Source: Cerina litoralis
GTDB taxonomy: Bacteria > Bacteroidota > Bacteroidia > Flavobacteriales > Flavobacteriaceae
Assembly: GCA_022008415.1 (NCBI GenBank)
Contig: JAIRBC010000009.1
Coordinates: 111,084-175,083, forward strand
DNA: 64,000 bases
Direction: 5' to 3'
This document shows, piece by piece, positions 52,930 to 62,070 of the stretch. The first letter of the stretch is position 1; every line of letters starts with the position of its first letter. The notes beneath the pieces are model-generated. The model saw only the letters and a program-made list of their open reading frames with translations. It had not been told where the DNA came from and did not search any database. The position numbers and the translations under genes are program-made.

Positions 52930-53361
52930 CTACTTCACTCGATTGTAGCTCAATACCGGTCCATCACAAGCTCCCCAAGTATTCCGCAAATGGTCGCGAT
53001 CAATTATAAACAACATTTCCGTTGGTCTATGTTCACAGGAACCTATTATTTCAGACTCCTTGGGATAGCTTAATATCATATATTCGTCGTCGTTCATAAC
53101 CTTGGTTTTGTAGGTCCCCTCTGCCTGTATGGTTTCGTTATTTATATTTCTGGATTTTAGAAAAGTACTGTCGGAATCGAAAATATAGTATTCTTGCCAG
53201 TCCATATCGTCACCAGTTCGCTCGGAATCAGGAACCCTACCAGCCATCTTTACCAGAACAAACTTTTGAGGAAACGAAACCGTGTCTATCCCGTCGTCAT
53301 TGGAACAAGAGGTCCAAAGAAAGACAATTATTGTCGCAGCGAGTATATTTTTCATCTTCAT
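52930..53361 (-). CDS. Small lipoprotein, lipocalin-like
   Basis: 143 residues. Lipobox WTSC (Cys19) and an Asp-rich tether SNDDG. The rest reads as alternating beta strands (KFVLVKMAG, EYYIFDSDSTFLKSR, AEGTYKT, LSYNRV), in the style of small lipocalin-like Bacteroidota lipoproteins. Two cysteines (SCEH, GACDG) could form a disulfide. Function unknown. Confidence 0.75.
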   Translation of the reverse strand: MKMKNILAATIIVFLWTSCSNDDGIDTVSFPQKFVLVKMAGRVPDSERTGDDMDWQEYYIFDSDSTFLKSRNINNETIQAEGTYKTKVMNDDEYMILSYPKESEIIGSCEHRPTEMLFIIDRDHLRNTWGACDGPVLSYNRVK

Positions 53362-53495
53362 AGGTTCTTTATAAGATCCCGAAGGCCGAATAGGTTGCTT
53401 TTCGCAGACCTTTTAAAGGAGAATAAATTTTGTAACGTTCTCATTTTTTAGCATTTGGCAGCCCAAACTTGACCAAAAATCCGTATCAGCCTCTG

Positions 53496-54026
53496 TTATA
53501 TTCCCAATATCTTGGCATCTACATGAAATACGGAGCGCACATCGATATGGTAATCGGAGGTGAGTACTTTATCCGTTACCGTATGCAAACGCAACTTAAA
53601 GGAATCCTTCTTAATGTATTCCTTAAGATCAATATCGGAGGTTTCCAATTCCAGCTCATTCCCAGCGTTTTCGGGAATGTTATCGTTCCATGCAATCTTA
53701 ACTTCCTCCAAATCTTCGGCAGAAATATAGATCTCGATTGATTTTAAGAAACTAAAATCCCCATCTTCGGGAGCGGTAATACGCAATCCAAGGCTTTTGA
53801 GTACAATCTCCTCGATAAGGTTCTTCCTTGTATTGTTCACCGCAAATTCCGATTCGGAATCGGTTTCCATATCCGGCGTAAAAAGGTCAAATGGTAAATT
53901 GATTCCCGTAGAGGCGGGGATGACGATACTTTCGTCATAATTCATGTCAAATTGGGTAAGACTGTCCACTTTATCGCAACCCACCAGAAATAGTGCTAAA
54001 AAGCCAAGAAAAACGTAAAAACGCAT
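53496..54026 (-). CDS. Hypothetical lipoprotein
   Basis: 176 residues from the ATG at 54026, which gives a proper lipoprotein signal (FLALFLVGC, Cys17); the longer frame to 54143 would bury it. Many Asp/Glu/Ile/Leu and a predicted beta-rich body (SIEIYISAEDLEEVKIAW). I do not recognise the family. It lies between another lipoprotein gene and tyrS, all on the minus strand with gaps over 130 bases. Confidence 0.75.
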   Translation of the reverse strand: MRFYVFLGFLALFLVGCDKVDSLTQFDMNYDESIVIPASTGINLPFDLFTPDMETDSESEFAVNNTRKNLIEEIVLKSLGLRITAPEDGDFSFLKSIEIYISAEDLEEVKIAWNDNIPENAGNELELETSDIDLKEYIKKDSFKLRLHTVTDKVLTSDYHIDVRSVFHVDAKILGI

Positions 54027-54170
54027 CGTCGTTAAATTAAAAGATTGATTTATATAACGGAAAAAGTAGAAAATTATTGGTGTAAAATAGAATCGGGATG
54101 GTAGCCCTACCGTTTTAAAAACCTGTTGGACCGGTCCGTGCAATTCCGGATTTTGCCCACGGCGGTCTTT

Positions 54171-55466
54171 TTATAGCGCAACCAAAACAAAATAATTCTT
54201 TTTGCCTCGTTGTAGCAGAACAAACCTATCGTTGATCAAATCGTCGGTTGTTATCAAGTAGTTGTCTTTCACCTTTTCCTTGTTTACCGAGATAGAGTTT
54301 TGTTTGAGCTCCCTCCGGGCCGCCCCGTTGGAGTCCAAAAATCCGGTCTTTGCCGCCAATGCGCCAATCATATCCAATCCAGCCTCCAGTTCCGATCTGG
54401 ATATTTCGGCTTGTGGCACTCCTTCAAAAACATCCAAAAAGGTTTTTGCGTTCAGTCTTTTCAAGTCCTCAGAGGTCGATTTTCCAAAAAGAATATCGCT
54501 GGCACGGATCGCGTGATCCAAATCCTCCTGGGAATGCACCATGACCGTAATCTCTTCCGCCAAACGTTTTTGCAGTATCCGCAGATGGGGGGCTTCGCCA
54601 TGCTTAACGACGAGACCCTCTATCTCCTCTTGGGAAAGGAAGGTAAATATTTTAACGTATTTTTCGGCATCTTCATCGGAAGTATTCAGCCAGTATTGGT
54701 AGAACTTATAAGGTGAAGTCCTATTGGCATCTAACCAAATATTCCCTCCTTCGGTCTTCCCAAATTTGGTGCCATCCGCCTTGGTGATCAACGGACAGGT
54801 AAGGGCATAGCCCTTTCCACCATCAATCCTACGGATAAGCTCGGTCCCTGTTGTAATATTGCCCCATTGGTCGCTACCGCCCATCTGAAGGGTACAGTCG
54901 TGGTTCTTATAAAGATGTAAAAAATCGTATCCCTGTACCAACTGATAGGTGAATTCCGTAAATGACATGCCTTCCTTTGCTTCGGCCAAGAGGCGTTTTT
55001 TAACGGAGTCCTTGGACATCATATAGTTTACGGTAATATGTTTTCCGATGTCTCTGATGAAATCCAAAAAGGAAAAATCCCTCATCCAGTCGTAGTTATT
55101 CACCAAAATAGCGGCATTGCCGGCATCGCTGTTAAAATCCAAGAAACGGGCTAACTGACCTTTTAAGGCCTCCTGATTATGGCGCAAGGTGGCCTCGTCC
55201 AACAAATTGCGCTCTGACGATTTGCCCGAGGGATCCCCGATCATACCCGTAGCGCCCCCTACCAGCGCAAACGGTTTATGCCCCGCCAGTTGAAAATGCC
55301 TCAACATCATGACCCCGACCAAGTGGCCAATATGGAGGGAATCCGCGGTGGGATCAATACCCACATAAGCGGACTGCATCCCGGTCAACAAATGTTCCTC
55401 CGTTCCGGGCATTACATCGTGCAACATGCCCCTCCATTTTAATTCCGCTACAAAGTTTGAAGCCAT
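54171..55466 (-). CDS. tyrS: Tyrosyl-tRNA synthetase
   Basis: Class I aminoacyl-tRNA synthetase, 431 residues. HIGH motif exactly HIGH at 45-48, KMSKS variant KFGKT at 234-238, tyrosine-binding [10 protein letters not shown] (34-43) and [11 protein letters not shown]-terminal S4-like domain from about 360. A TATATTTG box lies 49 bases upstream. No T-box leader was seen. Confidence 0.97.
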   Translation of the reverse strand: MASNFVAELKWRGMLHDVMPGTEEHLLTGMQSAYVGIDPTADSLHIGHLVGVMMLRHFQLAGHKPFALVGGATGMIGDPSGKSSERNLLDEATLRHNQEALKGQLARFLDFNSDAGNAAILVNNYDWMRDFSFLDFIRDIGKHITVNYMMSKDSVKKRLLAEAKEGMSFTEFTYQLVQGYDFLHLYKNHDCTLQMGGSDQWGNITTGTELIRRIDGGKGYALTCPLITKADGTKFGKTEGGNIWLDANRTSPYKFYQYWLNTSDEDAEKYVKIFTFLSQEEIEGLVVKHGEAPHLRILQKRLAEEITVMVHSQEDLDHAIRASDILFGKSTSEDLKRLNAKTFLDVFEGVPQAEISRSELEAGLDMIGALAAKTGFLDSNGAARRELKQNSISVNKEKVKDNYLITTDDLINDRFVLLQRGKKNYFVLVAL

Positions 55467-55514
55467 TCCTAATATTTTAAATTTTAAACCCGTTTAAAGT
55501 ATTATTTCTTGCTG

Positions 55515-55522
55515 CAAATATA
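55515..55522 (-). promoter_or_regulatory. -7 box upstream of tyrS
   Basis: TATATTTG on the minus strand, exact TAnnTTTG, 49 bases before the ATG. Confidence 0.5.
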
Positions 55523-55796
55523 GGGTCAACGTTGATTTTTTTAAGAAGGAATCTTCCAAATATTATTTGACGACCAAATTACACCGCTTCGGATGGCCGT
55601 TCCAAGACCAGGGAATCGATGGAAATTTCCTCCCTAAGATACCCTGTTTACAATATCTAACCGATAAACGGCAGAATCCGGCACTTTGTCCAAGGCACCG
55701 TTTTAACACTTTATCGATGATTAGATGTTGTTGGTCTCAAACCCCAAGACCGCGTTCTCCTCTTGGCACCATTTATGTCCATTTAGACCAATTTTT

Positions 55797-55827
55797 TTGT
55801 GTTCGGCCGGGGGTTCAATCAACTTTG
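55797..55827 (+). promoter_or_regulatory. Probable promoter of the small-protein pair
   Basis: TTG (55797-55799), 20 bases, CAACTTTG (55820-55827): one mismatch from TAnnTTTG, 27 bases before the ATG. Confidence 0.5.
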
Positions 55828-55853
55828 TACTTTAACAATAAAACATAAACAAT

Positions 55854-56024
55854 ATGAAGACATTATTACTCTGTAAAGAAATCTATTTAGAAAGTTTTAA
55901 AGATTTTACCAAAACTATAGTCAAAAATTACTTCAAGGCTTTTTCATGGTTTAGTTTTATTATGATCGCCGTTGTGATTTATGCCTTCGTTTTTCGGGTC
56001 ATTACCGGATTTGCTTTCGATTAA
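55854..56024 (+). CDS. Small membrane protein, DUF6747-like
   Basis: 56 residues. An amphipathic N-terminal part (MKTLLLCKEIYLESFKDF) leads into one transmembrane helix (about 31-49, SWFSFIMIAVVIYAFVF) and a short tail VITGFAFD. It resembles a small Bacteroidota family I recall as DUF6747. It has a promoter and a good position before a terminator shared with the next small ORF. Function unknown. Confidence 0.78.
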   Translation: MKTLLLCKEIYLESFKDFTKTIVKNYFKAFSWFSFIMIAVVIYAFVFRVITGFAFD

Positions 56025-56059
56025 GAACCCCCATTTTCAACCAACCAAATTTTACTCTT

Positions 56060-56158
56060 ATGAAAAAAAGAAAACTTGAACTTATAGACTTTGTTGTTGC
56101 TACTGGTTTTCTCTACGTAGTATTTATGATTTTTCTTGTTTTTACAGCGGTTAAATAA
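56060..56158 (+). CDS. Very small membrane protein (32 residues)
   Basis: A basic start MKKRKLELIDF is followed by a single hydrophobic helix (about 12-30) and a Lys end. It lies 35 bases after the DUF6747-like gene and 20 bases before a strong terminator, which suggests a two-gene small-protein unit. I do not recognise a family. The frame is short enough to be chance, but the positive-inside pattern and the position support it. Confidence 0.55.
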   Translation: MKKRKLELIDFVVATGFLYVVFMIFLVFTAVK

Positions 56159-56178
56159 AAAAGTGATCTAAACTTTAG

Positions 56179-56216
56179 AAAAGCAGGGTTCAATTTTTGG
56201 CCCTGCTTTTTTTTTT
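56179..56216 (+). terminator. Terminator of the small-protein pair
   Basis: AAAAGCAGGG...CCCTGCTTTT stem (10 bp, 12-base loop) with a T run to 56216. Confidence 0.88.
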
Positions 56217-56269
56217 CAATTCGATCTACAAAATACTTTCATATTCTGATATAAAATTTTGCGATCCAT

Positions 56270-56277
56270 TATCTTTG
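56270..56277 (+). promoter_or_regulatory. -7 box upstream of the VF530-family gene
   Basis: TATCTTTG, exact TAnnTTTG, 20 bases before the ATG. Confidence 0.5.
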
Positions 56278-56296
56278 GACCGTACAATTTACACGC

Positions 56297-56545
56297 ATGG
56301 ATAAAAAAGAAAATCGAGATCCAATTTCAAAAGACCAGCCCAACAACCCTCTTCACGGCAAAAAGTTAGCGGACATCTTGGACGTTTTGGTTTCAACTTA
56401 TGGGTGGGAGCGATTAGGATCCCAGATCGATATCCGGTGTTTCAATAACGATCCATCCATAAAATCGAGTCTCAAGTTTCTTAGAAAAACCCCCTGGGCG
56501 AGGGCAAAGGTGGAGCAACTCTATTTAGAATTACTAAATTCCTAG
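56297..56545 (+). CDS. VF530 family (DUF2132) DNA-binding protein
   Basis: 82 residues. Family hallmarks are [52 protein letters not shown] and a C-terminal VEQLYL. The VF530 fold was solved by structural genomics and is described as DNA-binding; its cell role is not known. It has its own promoter box. Confidence 0.92.
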   Translation: MDKKENRDPISKDQPNNPLHGKKLADILDVLVSTYGWERLGSQIDIRCFNNDPSIKSSLKFLRKTPWARAKVEQLYLELLNS

Positions 56546-56631
56546 CAATTTTACCATTTTTTTATTTTTATCGGACCAAACAAAATTTAGGCCTGTATTA
56601 ATATTTGAACTGGTTTAAGTAAATTTGGAAC

Positions 56632-57639
56632 ATGGTATTAGTAACCGGAGGTACAGGTTTGGTCGGGTCACATCTTTTGTTCCATCTCGCGAATAATAGT
56701 ACCCAAATTAAGGCGATCCACAGAAAGAATAGCAACCTGACTCGGGTAAAGAGGGTATTTTCATATTACACTTCACAATACGAAACGCTGTTCCAAAAAA
56801 TAGTATGGGTAGAGGCAGATCTTAACGATATCACCTCCCTGGATGCCGCTTTTGCCGATGTAACGCAAGTATACCACTGTGCGGCAAAGATTTCATTTAA
56901 TCCCCCGGATTTCGACAAATTACAAAAAGTCAACGTAGAGGGAACGGCCAATGTCGTTAATATGTGCTTGGCACATAAGGTAAAAAAACTGTGTTATGTG
57001 AGTTCTATCGCCACGCTTGGAAAACGCAAAGGAAAGACGGAAGTAACCGAAGAATACGAATGGAACGAACAAGACGCCAATGTGTACGGTAGGACCAAGT
57101 ATTCGGCAGAAATGGAGGTATGGAGGGGGTCCCAAGAAGGCTTGGAGGTGGCCATTGTCAATCCAGGAATAATCGTTGGTCCGGGGTTTTGGAAAACCGG
57201 GAGCGGGGAACTGTTCAAGACCGCCGCAAAAGGTAGAAATTACTATCCTCCAAGTGGGACGGGCTTTGTGGCGGTCCACGACGTTGTTCGGATAATGATT
57301 CTTCTTATGGAATCGCATATAAGGAACGAGCGCTTTATAGCCGTAGGTGACAATCCCACATTTAAGGATATTCTAACGCAACTAGCCACCTATTTCAACA
57401 AGCCTAGGCCAAAGAAAAAAGTTCAATTTTGGCAACTGGAAATTATTTGGCGATTGGACTGGCTATGGCATTTTCTCTCAGGAAATAAAAGAAACCTCAC
57501 CAGAAATACCGTGGAATCCCTTCGCCATCGTGAAATATACAGTTCAAAAAAGGTTGTAGATCAACTTCAATATAATTTTCAGCCATTGGAAACCGCACTG
57601 CTCTTTGCAAGTAAAAAATTTCTGGAGGAACATCAATGA
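56632..57639 (+). CDS. NAD-dependent epimerase/dehydratase (extended SDR)
   Basis: 335 residues. Cofactor motif VTGGTGLVGSHLL (4-16), CAAKISF, catalytic Tyr-x3-Lys in NVYGRTKYSAE, and NPGIIVGPGF. It resembles dihydroflavonol-reductase/3-beta-HSD-like SDRs common in the phylum; the substrate is unknown. It converges with the DUF4296 gene with only 9 bases between. A TAAATTTG box just before the ATG would leave almost no leader, so the promoter is uncertain. Confidence 0.88.
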   Translation: MVLVTGGTGLVGSHLLFHLANNSTQIKAIHRKNSNLTRVKRVFSYYTSQYETLFQKIVWVEADLNDITSLDAAFADVTQVYHCAAKISFNPPDFDKLQKVNVEGTANVVNMCLAHKVKKLCYVSSIATLGKRKGKTEVTEEYEWNEQDANVYGRTKYSAEMEVWRGSQEGLEVAIVNPGIIVGPGFWKTGSGELFKTAAKGRNYYPPSGTGFVAVHDVVRIMILLMESHIRNERFIAVGDNPTFKDILTQLATYFNKPRPKKKVQFWQLEIIWRLDWLWHFLSGNKRNLTRNTVESLRHREIYSSKKVVDQLQYNFQPLETALLFASKKFLEEHQ

Positions 57640-57648
57640 AGTGGTTTT

Positions 57649-58056
57649 TTACTTTTTCAATACCGGTGGCTTGTTCGCCCTTTTGACCGCCTCGGTAATA
57701 CTGTCGTTGTGCTTTTTCTGGAGTTCGTTCGCTATTTTCTCCCCAATTTTGATGCTGTCCAATATCTTACTGTAAATGGCTTCATAGTTAGATGGAATAG
57801 AGGCGTAGTAGATATCGCTCTCCGCAAACTGAATACTATCTATTCCATATTTGGCATAGATATATGCCATCACTTCGACATTATTCTTTCTCAAAAGTTC
57901 CGCATTGATGTTCCTGGCCGCAGTAGTGATCGCAATGTCGTATAGGATATCCTCCATCTTGTCCATGGGGATAAGGTTGTTTGGCTCCTTTATGACCTTT
58001 TCGGCACAGGCAACAACAAAAAATAACAAAGCCAACAAGTAAAGTCCTTTTTTCAT
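57649..58056 (-). CDS. DUF4296 lipoprotein
   Basis: 135 residues. Lipobox VVAC (Cys17), then PNNLIPMDKMEDILYDIAI, the DUF4296 signature, and YGIDSIQFAESDIYYAS. A helical, Lys-rich C-terminal part follows. Bacteroidota-specific family of unknown function, commonly found next to the dihydroorotase gene, as here (about 97 bases downstream of it). Confidence 0.88.
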   Translation of the reverse strand: MKKGLYLLALLFFVVACAEKVIKEPNNLIPMDKMEDILYDIAITTAARNINAELLRKNNVEVMAYIYAKYGIDSIQFAESDIYYASIPSNYEAIYSKILDSIKIGEKIANELQKKHNDSITEAVKRANKPPVLKK

Positions 58057-58152
58057 TCAAAAAAATATTTTTGGAACAAGAAATTTAGAGAATAGACTTA
58101 TTCTTTGGCTCCACCACGCTATGCCCTCTTTTCTCCTTTCTATTTTCCTTAT

Positions 58153-59490
58153 TTACTGTCTGTCAAAAGTTAACCGTTTCGCATTTCGACGCTCCGAGAA
58201 GACCCCATTTTCATAGGCCAAATGTCCATTTACAAAGGTATGGGTTACCCGAGCATTAAAAACCTCGCCCTCAAAGGGAGACCATCCGCACTTGTAGTGG
58301 ATGTTCTTTTTTCCAACTTGCCATGGGTCGTTGGTATCAACGACCGTAAGGTCTGCAAAATACCCTTCACGGATAAACCCTCTCTTGTTTATCTGAAACA
58401 GGATGGCCGGGTTATGGCTGGTTTTTTCGACTATCTTTTCAAGCGGGATTTTACCTTCCCTGTATTTATTTAACAAGGCAGGCAAGGCATGTTGCACCAA
58501 CGGCCCCCCGGAAGGAGCCTTGGTATATACGTTCTGCTTCTCCTCTAAGGTATGGGGGGCATGGTCGGTAGCGACTACATCTATCCTATCGTCCAAAAGC
58601 GCATCCCAAAGTTGGGCCCGGTCTTCTGCAGTTTTAATTGCCGGGTTCCATTTTATCAGATTCCCCTTGGTCTTATAGTCGACTTTGGAAAACCACAAAT
58701 GATGGATACACACCTCAGCTGTTATCTTTTTTTCTTTCAAAGGGATGTCATTTCGGAAAAGTTGCGTTTCTTTTCCCGTTGAAACATGGAATACATGGAG
58801 CCTTGCCCCTGTTTTTTTGGCCAGGGCGATAGCCTGGGAAGATGAAAGGTAACAGGCTTCCGCACTCCTGATCAACGGATGATATTGCACGGGGATATCA
58901 TTCCCGTACTGCGCCTTATAGTGCTCCAGGTTCCTTTTAATGGTCCCTTCGTCCTCACAATGGGCCGAGATTACCATCTCGGTGTTCCGGAATATCTTTT
59001 CTATCACTTCAACATCGTCTACCAGCATATTTCCCGTAGAAGATCCCAAGAACAGCTTTACACCCGAGCAGGCATTTTTATCCAGTTTTTTTAGTTCCTC
59101 CAAATTGTCGTTGGTACCACCAAACAGAAAGGAATAATTGGCAAACGATGTATTTGCGGCTATCCCGAATTTTTCTTCCAATTTGTCGATCGTTGTGGTC
59201 TGGGGAACCGTGTTGGGCTGTTCCATATAGGAAGTTATGCCACCCGCAAGTGCTGCCCTACTCTCCGTTGCAATGGTACCCTTCTGGGTAAGTCCGGGCT
59301 CCCTAAAATGCACCTGGTCATCGATCATTCCGGGCAAAACATACTTGCCCTTCACATCGATTACCTCGGTATTCACGGCGTTAATGGAAGAATCTATTCG
59401 TTGAATGTAGTCGTTCTCCAAAAGGATATCACATTCCGTTTGTGCATTCTGGTTCACTACTCTGGCATTCTTGATCAACAATTGGCCCAT
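58153..59490 (-). CDS. pyrC: Dihydroorotase
   Basis: Cyclises carbamoyl aspartate to dihydroorotate in pyrimidine synthesis. 445 residues, class I type. Metal and active-site positions: the HxH motif reads D-Q59-V-H61 in GMIDDQVHFREPG, so the first histidine is a glutamine. The carboxylated lysine is in GVKLFLGSS, later histidines are in ISAHCEDEG and LHVFHVST, and the catalytic Asp is in VATDHAPHT. It starts one base after the stop of the upstream glycosyltransferase gene. Confidence 0.93.
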   Translation of the reverse strand: MGQLLIKNARVVNQNAQTECDILLENDYIQRIDSSINAVNTEVIDVKGKYVLPGMIDDQVHFREPGLTQKGTIATESRAALAGGITSYMEQPNTVPQTTTIDKLEEKFGIAANTSFANYSFLFGGTNDNLEELKKLDKNACSGVKLFLGSSTGNMLVDDVEVIEKIFRNTEMVISAHCEDEGTIKRNLEHYKAQYGNDIPVQYHPLIRSAEACYLSSSQAIALAKKTGARLHVFHVSTGKETQLFRNDIPLKEKKITAEVCIHHLWFSKVDYKTKGNLIKWNPAIKTAEDRAQLWDALLDDRIDVVATDHAPHTLEEKQNVYTKAPSGGPLVQHALPALLNKYREGKIPLEKIVEKTSHNPAILFQINKRGFIREGYFADLTVVDTNDPWQVGKKNIHYKCGWSPFEGEVFNARVTHTFVNGHLAYENGVFSERRNAKRLTFDRQ

Positions 59491-59491
59491 T

Positions 59492-60220
59492 TTAAAATTT
59501 GTTTCTTAGAAAAAAACTGCGAAGCCTCATCTTTATCACCCCAAAAATGGCTTCTCCGACAATGGAAGAGCTCATTTTGGACTTGCCCCTTACCCGATCG
59601 GTAAAAATGATGGAAACCTCTTCTATTTTATATTTTTTAAGATACGCCCTATATTTCATTTCTATTTGAAAGGCATAACCGATAAAACGTACCGAATCCA
59701 AATTTATCGCTTCCAGTACATGTCTGCGATAGCAAACAAAACCAGCGGTTGGATCGTGAATCGGCATACCGGTTATAATTTTAACATAAAAGGAAGCTCC
59801 GTAGGACAACAGAATCCTGTAAAGGGGCCAGTTAACAACGTTCACTCCTTTCTTATAGCGAGATCCCACTACCACATCCGCCCCATTGGCACTAGCTCGA
59901 TACAGTCGTAGAAGATCGTCGGGTTTGTGGGAAAAATCGGCATCCATTTCAAAAATGTAATCGTACTTTTTGGCTATGGCCCATTTAAACCCATGGATAT
60001 AAGCCGTTCCCAGGCCAGATTTTTCCTTTCTTACTTCCAGAAACAACAACCCATTGAACTGTTGTTGTAGTTCCCGAACCTTGTTGGCCGTACCATCCGG
60101 AGAATTATCATCGACTATAAGCACGTGGAACTGCTTTTTCAAGGCAAAGACAGCCTTAACAATAGCCTCGACGTTCTCGATTTCGTTGAAAGTAGGAATA
60201 ATTACTAAACTGTCCGACAT
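59492..60220 (-). CDS. Polyprenol-phosphate mannose synthase-like GT2 glycosyltransferase
   Basis: 242 residues. GT2 motifs: VIIPTFNEIENVEAIV (6-21), DDNSPDGT (37-44) and the DxD-type MDADFSHKPDDL (92-103). The C-terminal IIFTDRVRGKSKMSSS is the DPM1-type segment. It makes polyprenyl-phosphate mannose, the donor for GT-C enzymes. It is divergent from an ArnT-like GT-C gene; both may belong to the same glycosylation route. Confidence 0.9.
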   Translation of the reverse strand: MSDSLVIIPTFNEIENVEAIVKAVFALKKQFHVLIVDDNSPDGTANKVRELQQQFNGLLFLEVRKEKSGLGTAYIHGFKWAIAKKYDYIFEMDADFSHKPDDLLRLYRASANGADVVVGSRYKKGVNVVNWPLYRILLSYGASFYVKIITGMPIHDPTAGFVCYRRHVLEAINLDSVRFIGYAFQIEMKYRAYLKKYKIEEVSIIFTDRVRGKSKMSSSIVGEAIFGVIKMRLRSFFLRNKF

Positions 60221-60240
60221 TGGTATGGCTCTGGTATCGA

Positions 60241-60248
60241 CAAAAATA
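60241..60248 (-). promoter_or_regulatory. -7 box upstream of the GT2-pyrC unit
   Basis: TATTTTTG on the minus strand, exact TAnnTTTG, 21 bases before the GT2 ATG. Confidence 0.5.
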
Positions 60249-60324
60249 GTATTTTAAATTGTGCCACATCGTGCCGATGGGTTTTTATCATTTTTTTAAT
60301 AAGTGCCATAATCCCAATAATTTG

Positions 60325-60332
60325 TAATTTTG
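60325..60332 (+). promoter_or_regulatory. -7 box upstream of the GT-C/hemD unit
   Basis: TAATTTTG, exact TAnnTTTG, about 70 bases before the ATG at 60403. Confidence 0.45.
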
Positions 60333-60402
60333 TGACCTTTCCCTAGGAGAAATAAAATGTAAAGCCCCGAGGCTGGGGTATCGGTTTTTGATAAAAATTG
60401 GA

Positions 60403-62070
60403 ATGCTAGCGAAACTTCCCAAGACCTTATTGTATTTATTAGGTGGCCTTCTTTTGGCCAATCTCTTACAGAGTGCCTTTACCCCTCTTATTTTTGATGA
60501 GGCCTATTACTGGTACTATGCCCAAGAAATGGCCTGGGGATATTTTGACCACCCTCCTATGGTGGCATTGCTCATTAAACTGAGCAGCTTTTTCTTTGAT
60601 GGGGAGCTAGGGGTACGGTTTATGAGCTGTATTTTGTCGGTCGGTACGTTTTTGGTCTTGTGGCAATTGATAGATAACCCGAAAAAAAAGGACTACGTAC
60701 CCCAATTTTTTGTATTGGTATTTTCAATGACCCTGCTGAATGCCTATGGGTTCTTTACGTTACCGGATACCCCTCTGATATTTTTTACGGCTATGTTCCT
60801 CTGGGTGTACAAGAAATTCATTCTGGAGCCGACCTGGCCAATATCTATCGCCTTGGGTGTGGTCATGGCGGCCCTTATGTACAGTAAATACCACGCCATA
60901 CTGGTAATAGTTTTTGTGCTTTTGTCCAACCTAAAATTATTGCGAAACAAATACGCATGGCTCGCGGTAGCTGTTTCCTTGGTCTGCTATCTACCGCACT
61001 TGTTATGGCTTTACCAGCACGACTTTATTTCGGTTAAATACCATCTGTATGAACGCCCTAACAGAGCCTATGATTTCAATGATTTTACCGTGGCTTTTTT
61101 TGTTAATCTCGTCGCGATCTTTGGATTGACTTTTCCGTGGATATACAAATCCCTATTCAAAACCAAGGTCAACGACAAATTTACCAGGGCGCTCATCTTC
61201 CTCACCTACGGCATCATCCTTTTCTTTTTTGTTTCTAGCTTTAACCGACGGGTGCAAACGCAGTGGATCATCGCCATTTCGATACCTTTGGCTATTATTT
61301 CCTTTAATTATATGCTGCAAAACAAAGAGGCCCGAAAATGGATCTACCGAATGGGACTTGTAAACATCGCCATTATTTTGTATCTGCGTTTGGGACTAAT
61401 TTACAAACCGTTGATCCCTTTTTATTATGAGACCCATGGCAACAAGGAACTGGCACAAGAAATAAAATCGAAAATAGGCGACATGCCTGTCGTGTTTGAG
61501 AATTCTTACCGGGATGCGCCCATGTATGCGTTCTATACCGGCAGCACTACCTACTCCCTTAACAACATAGTTTACCGTAAGAACCAATATTCCATTGATG
61601 ACTCGGAATCCAAAGTTCAGCACAAAAAAGTGCTCTATGTCTCCGGGTATCTAACCAATGAGGATCTGTCCTTCACTAGGAGTGACGGAGCCGTTTACAA
61701 GGGAAAATACATAGATGATTTCGAGTCTTTCAGAAAATTGAAATGTGTAATCGAGGAAGAGCATATCGTCTTGGATCCCAACACGGAACACGTTCTTAAG
61801 GTCTATAATCCTTACCCGACCGATATTGAACTAAAGAAAATAAAATTCGGATTGGCCTATCTTAATCCGTATAAACAGGTTCAGGATATTTTGCCGCTTA
61901 AGCCCGAAACGACCGATCAAAACGCCTTGTATTTAAAAGCACGGGACACTACGGTGTTTACTTTTAAGCTCCCTGTCCCCAAAACAAAAAACCCCAATTA
62001 TTTTAAAGTAGGCATCTCGGAAAATGGTTTATATTTAGGCCTTAACGGTGATAACATAAAATTGGATTAA
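60403..62070 (+). CDS. ArnT/PMT-like GT-C glycosyltransferase
   Basis: 555 residues from ATG 60403; a TTG at 60388 would add five. About ten membrane helices, then a soluble C-terminal domain (from about 345). The first external loop has the catalytic motif FDEAYYWYYA (31-40) and FDHPP (48-52), typical of GT83/ArnT-like enzymes that use polyprenyl-phosphate sugars. The acceptor may be lipid A or protein; neither is shown. Stop and next start overlap (TAATG). Confidence 0.88.
   Translation: MLAKLPKTLLYLLGGLLLANLLQSAFTPLIFDEAYYWYYAQEMAWGYFDHPPMVALLIKLSSFFFDGELGVRFMSCILSVGTFLVLWQLIDNPKKKDYVPQFFVLVFSMTLLNAYGFFTLPDTPLIFFTAMFLWVYKKFILEPTWPISIALGVVMAALMYSKYHAILVIVFVLLSNLKLLRNKYAWLAVAVSLVCYLPHLLWLYQHDFISVKYHLYERPNRAYDFNDFTVAFFVNLVAIFGLTFPWIYKSLFKTKVNDKFTRALIFLTYGIILFFFVSSFNRRVQTQWIIAISIPLAIISFNYMLQNKEARKWIYRMGLVNIAIILYLRLGLIYKPLIPFYYETHGNKELAQEIKSKIGDMPVVFENSYRDAPMYAFYTGSTTYSLNNIVYRKNQYSIDDSESKVQHKKVLYVSGYLTNEDLSFTRSDGAVYKGKYIDDFESFRKLKCVIEEEHIVLDPNTEHVLKVYNPYPTDIELKKIKFGLAYLNPYKQVQDILPLKPETTDQNALYLKARDTTVFTFKLPVPKTKNPNYFKVGISENGLYLGLNGDNIKLD

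Larger units (their letters stand above)
55467..55853. other. Intergenic region between divergent tyrS and the DUF6747-like gene
   Basis: About 390 bases holding two divergent promoter signals (55515-55522 minus, 55797-55827 plus). A 93-codon plus-strand open frame (55567-55848) ends before the small gene and does not look like protein. Confidence 0.45.

Noticed and set aside
55567..55848. 93-codon frame before the DUF6747-like gene
   Set aside because: Random-looking composition with many Arg/Cys/Pro, and it covers the promoter of the small-protein pair.
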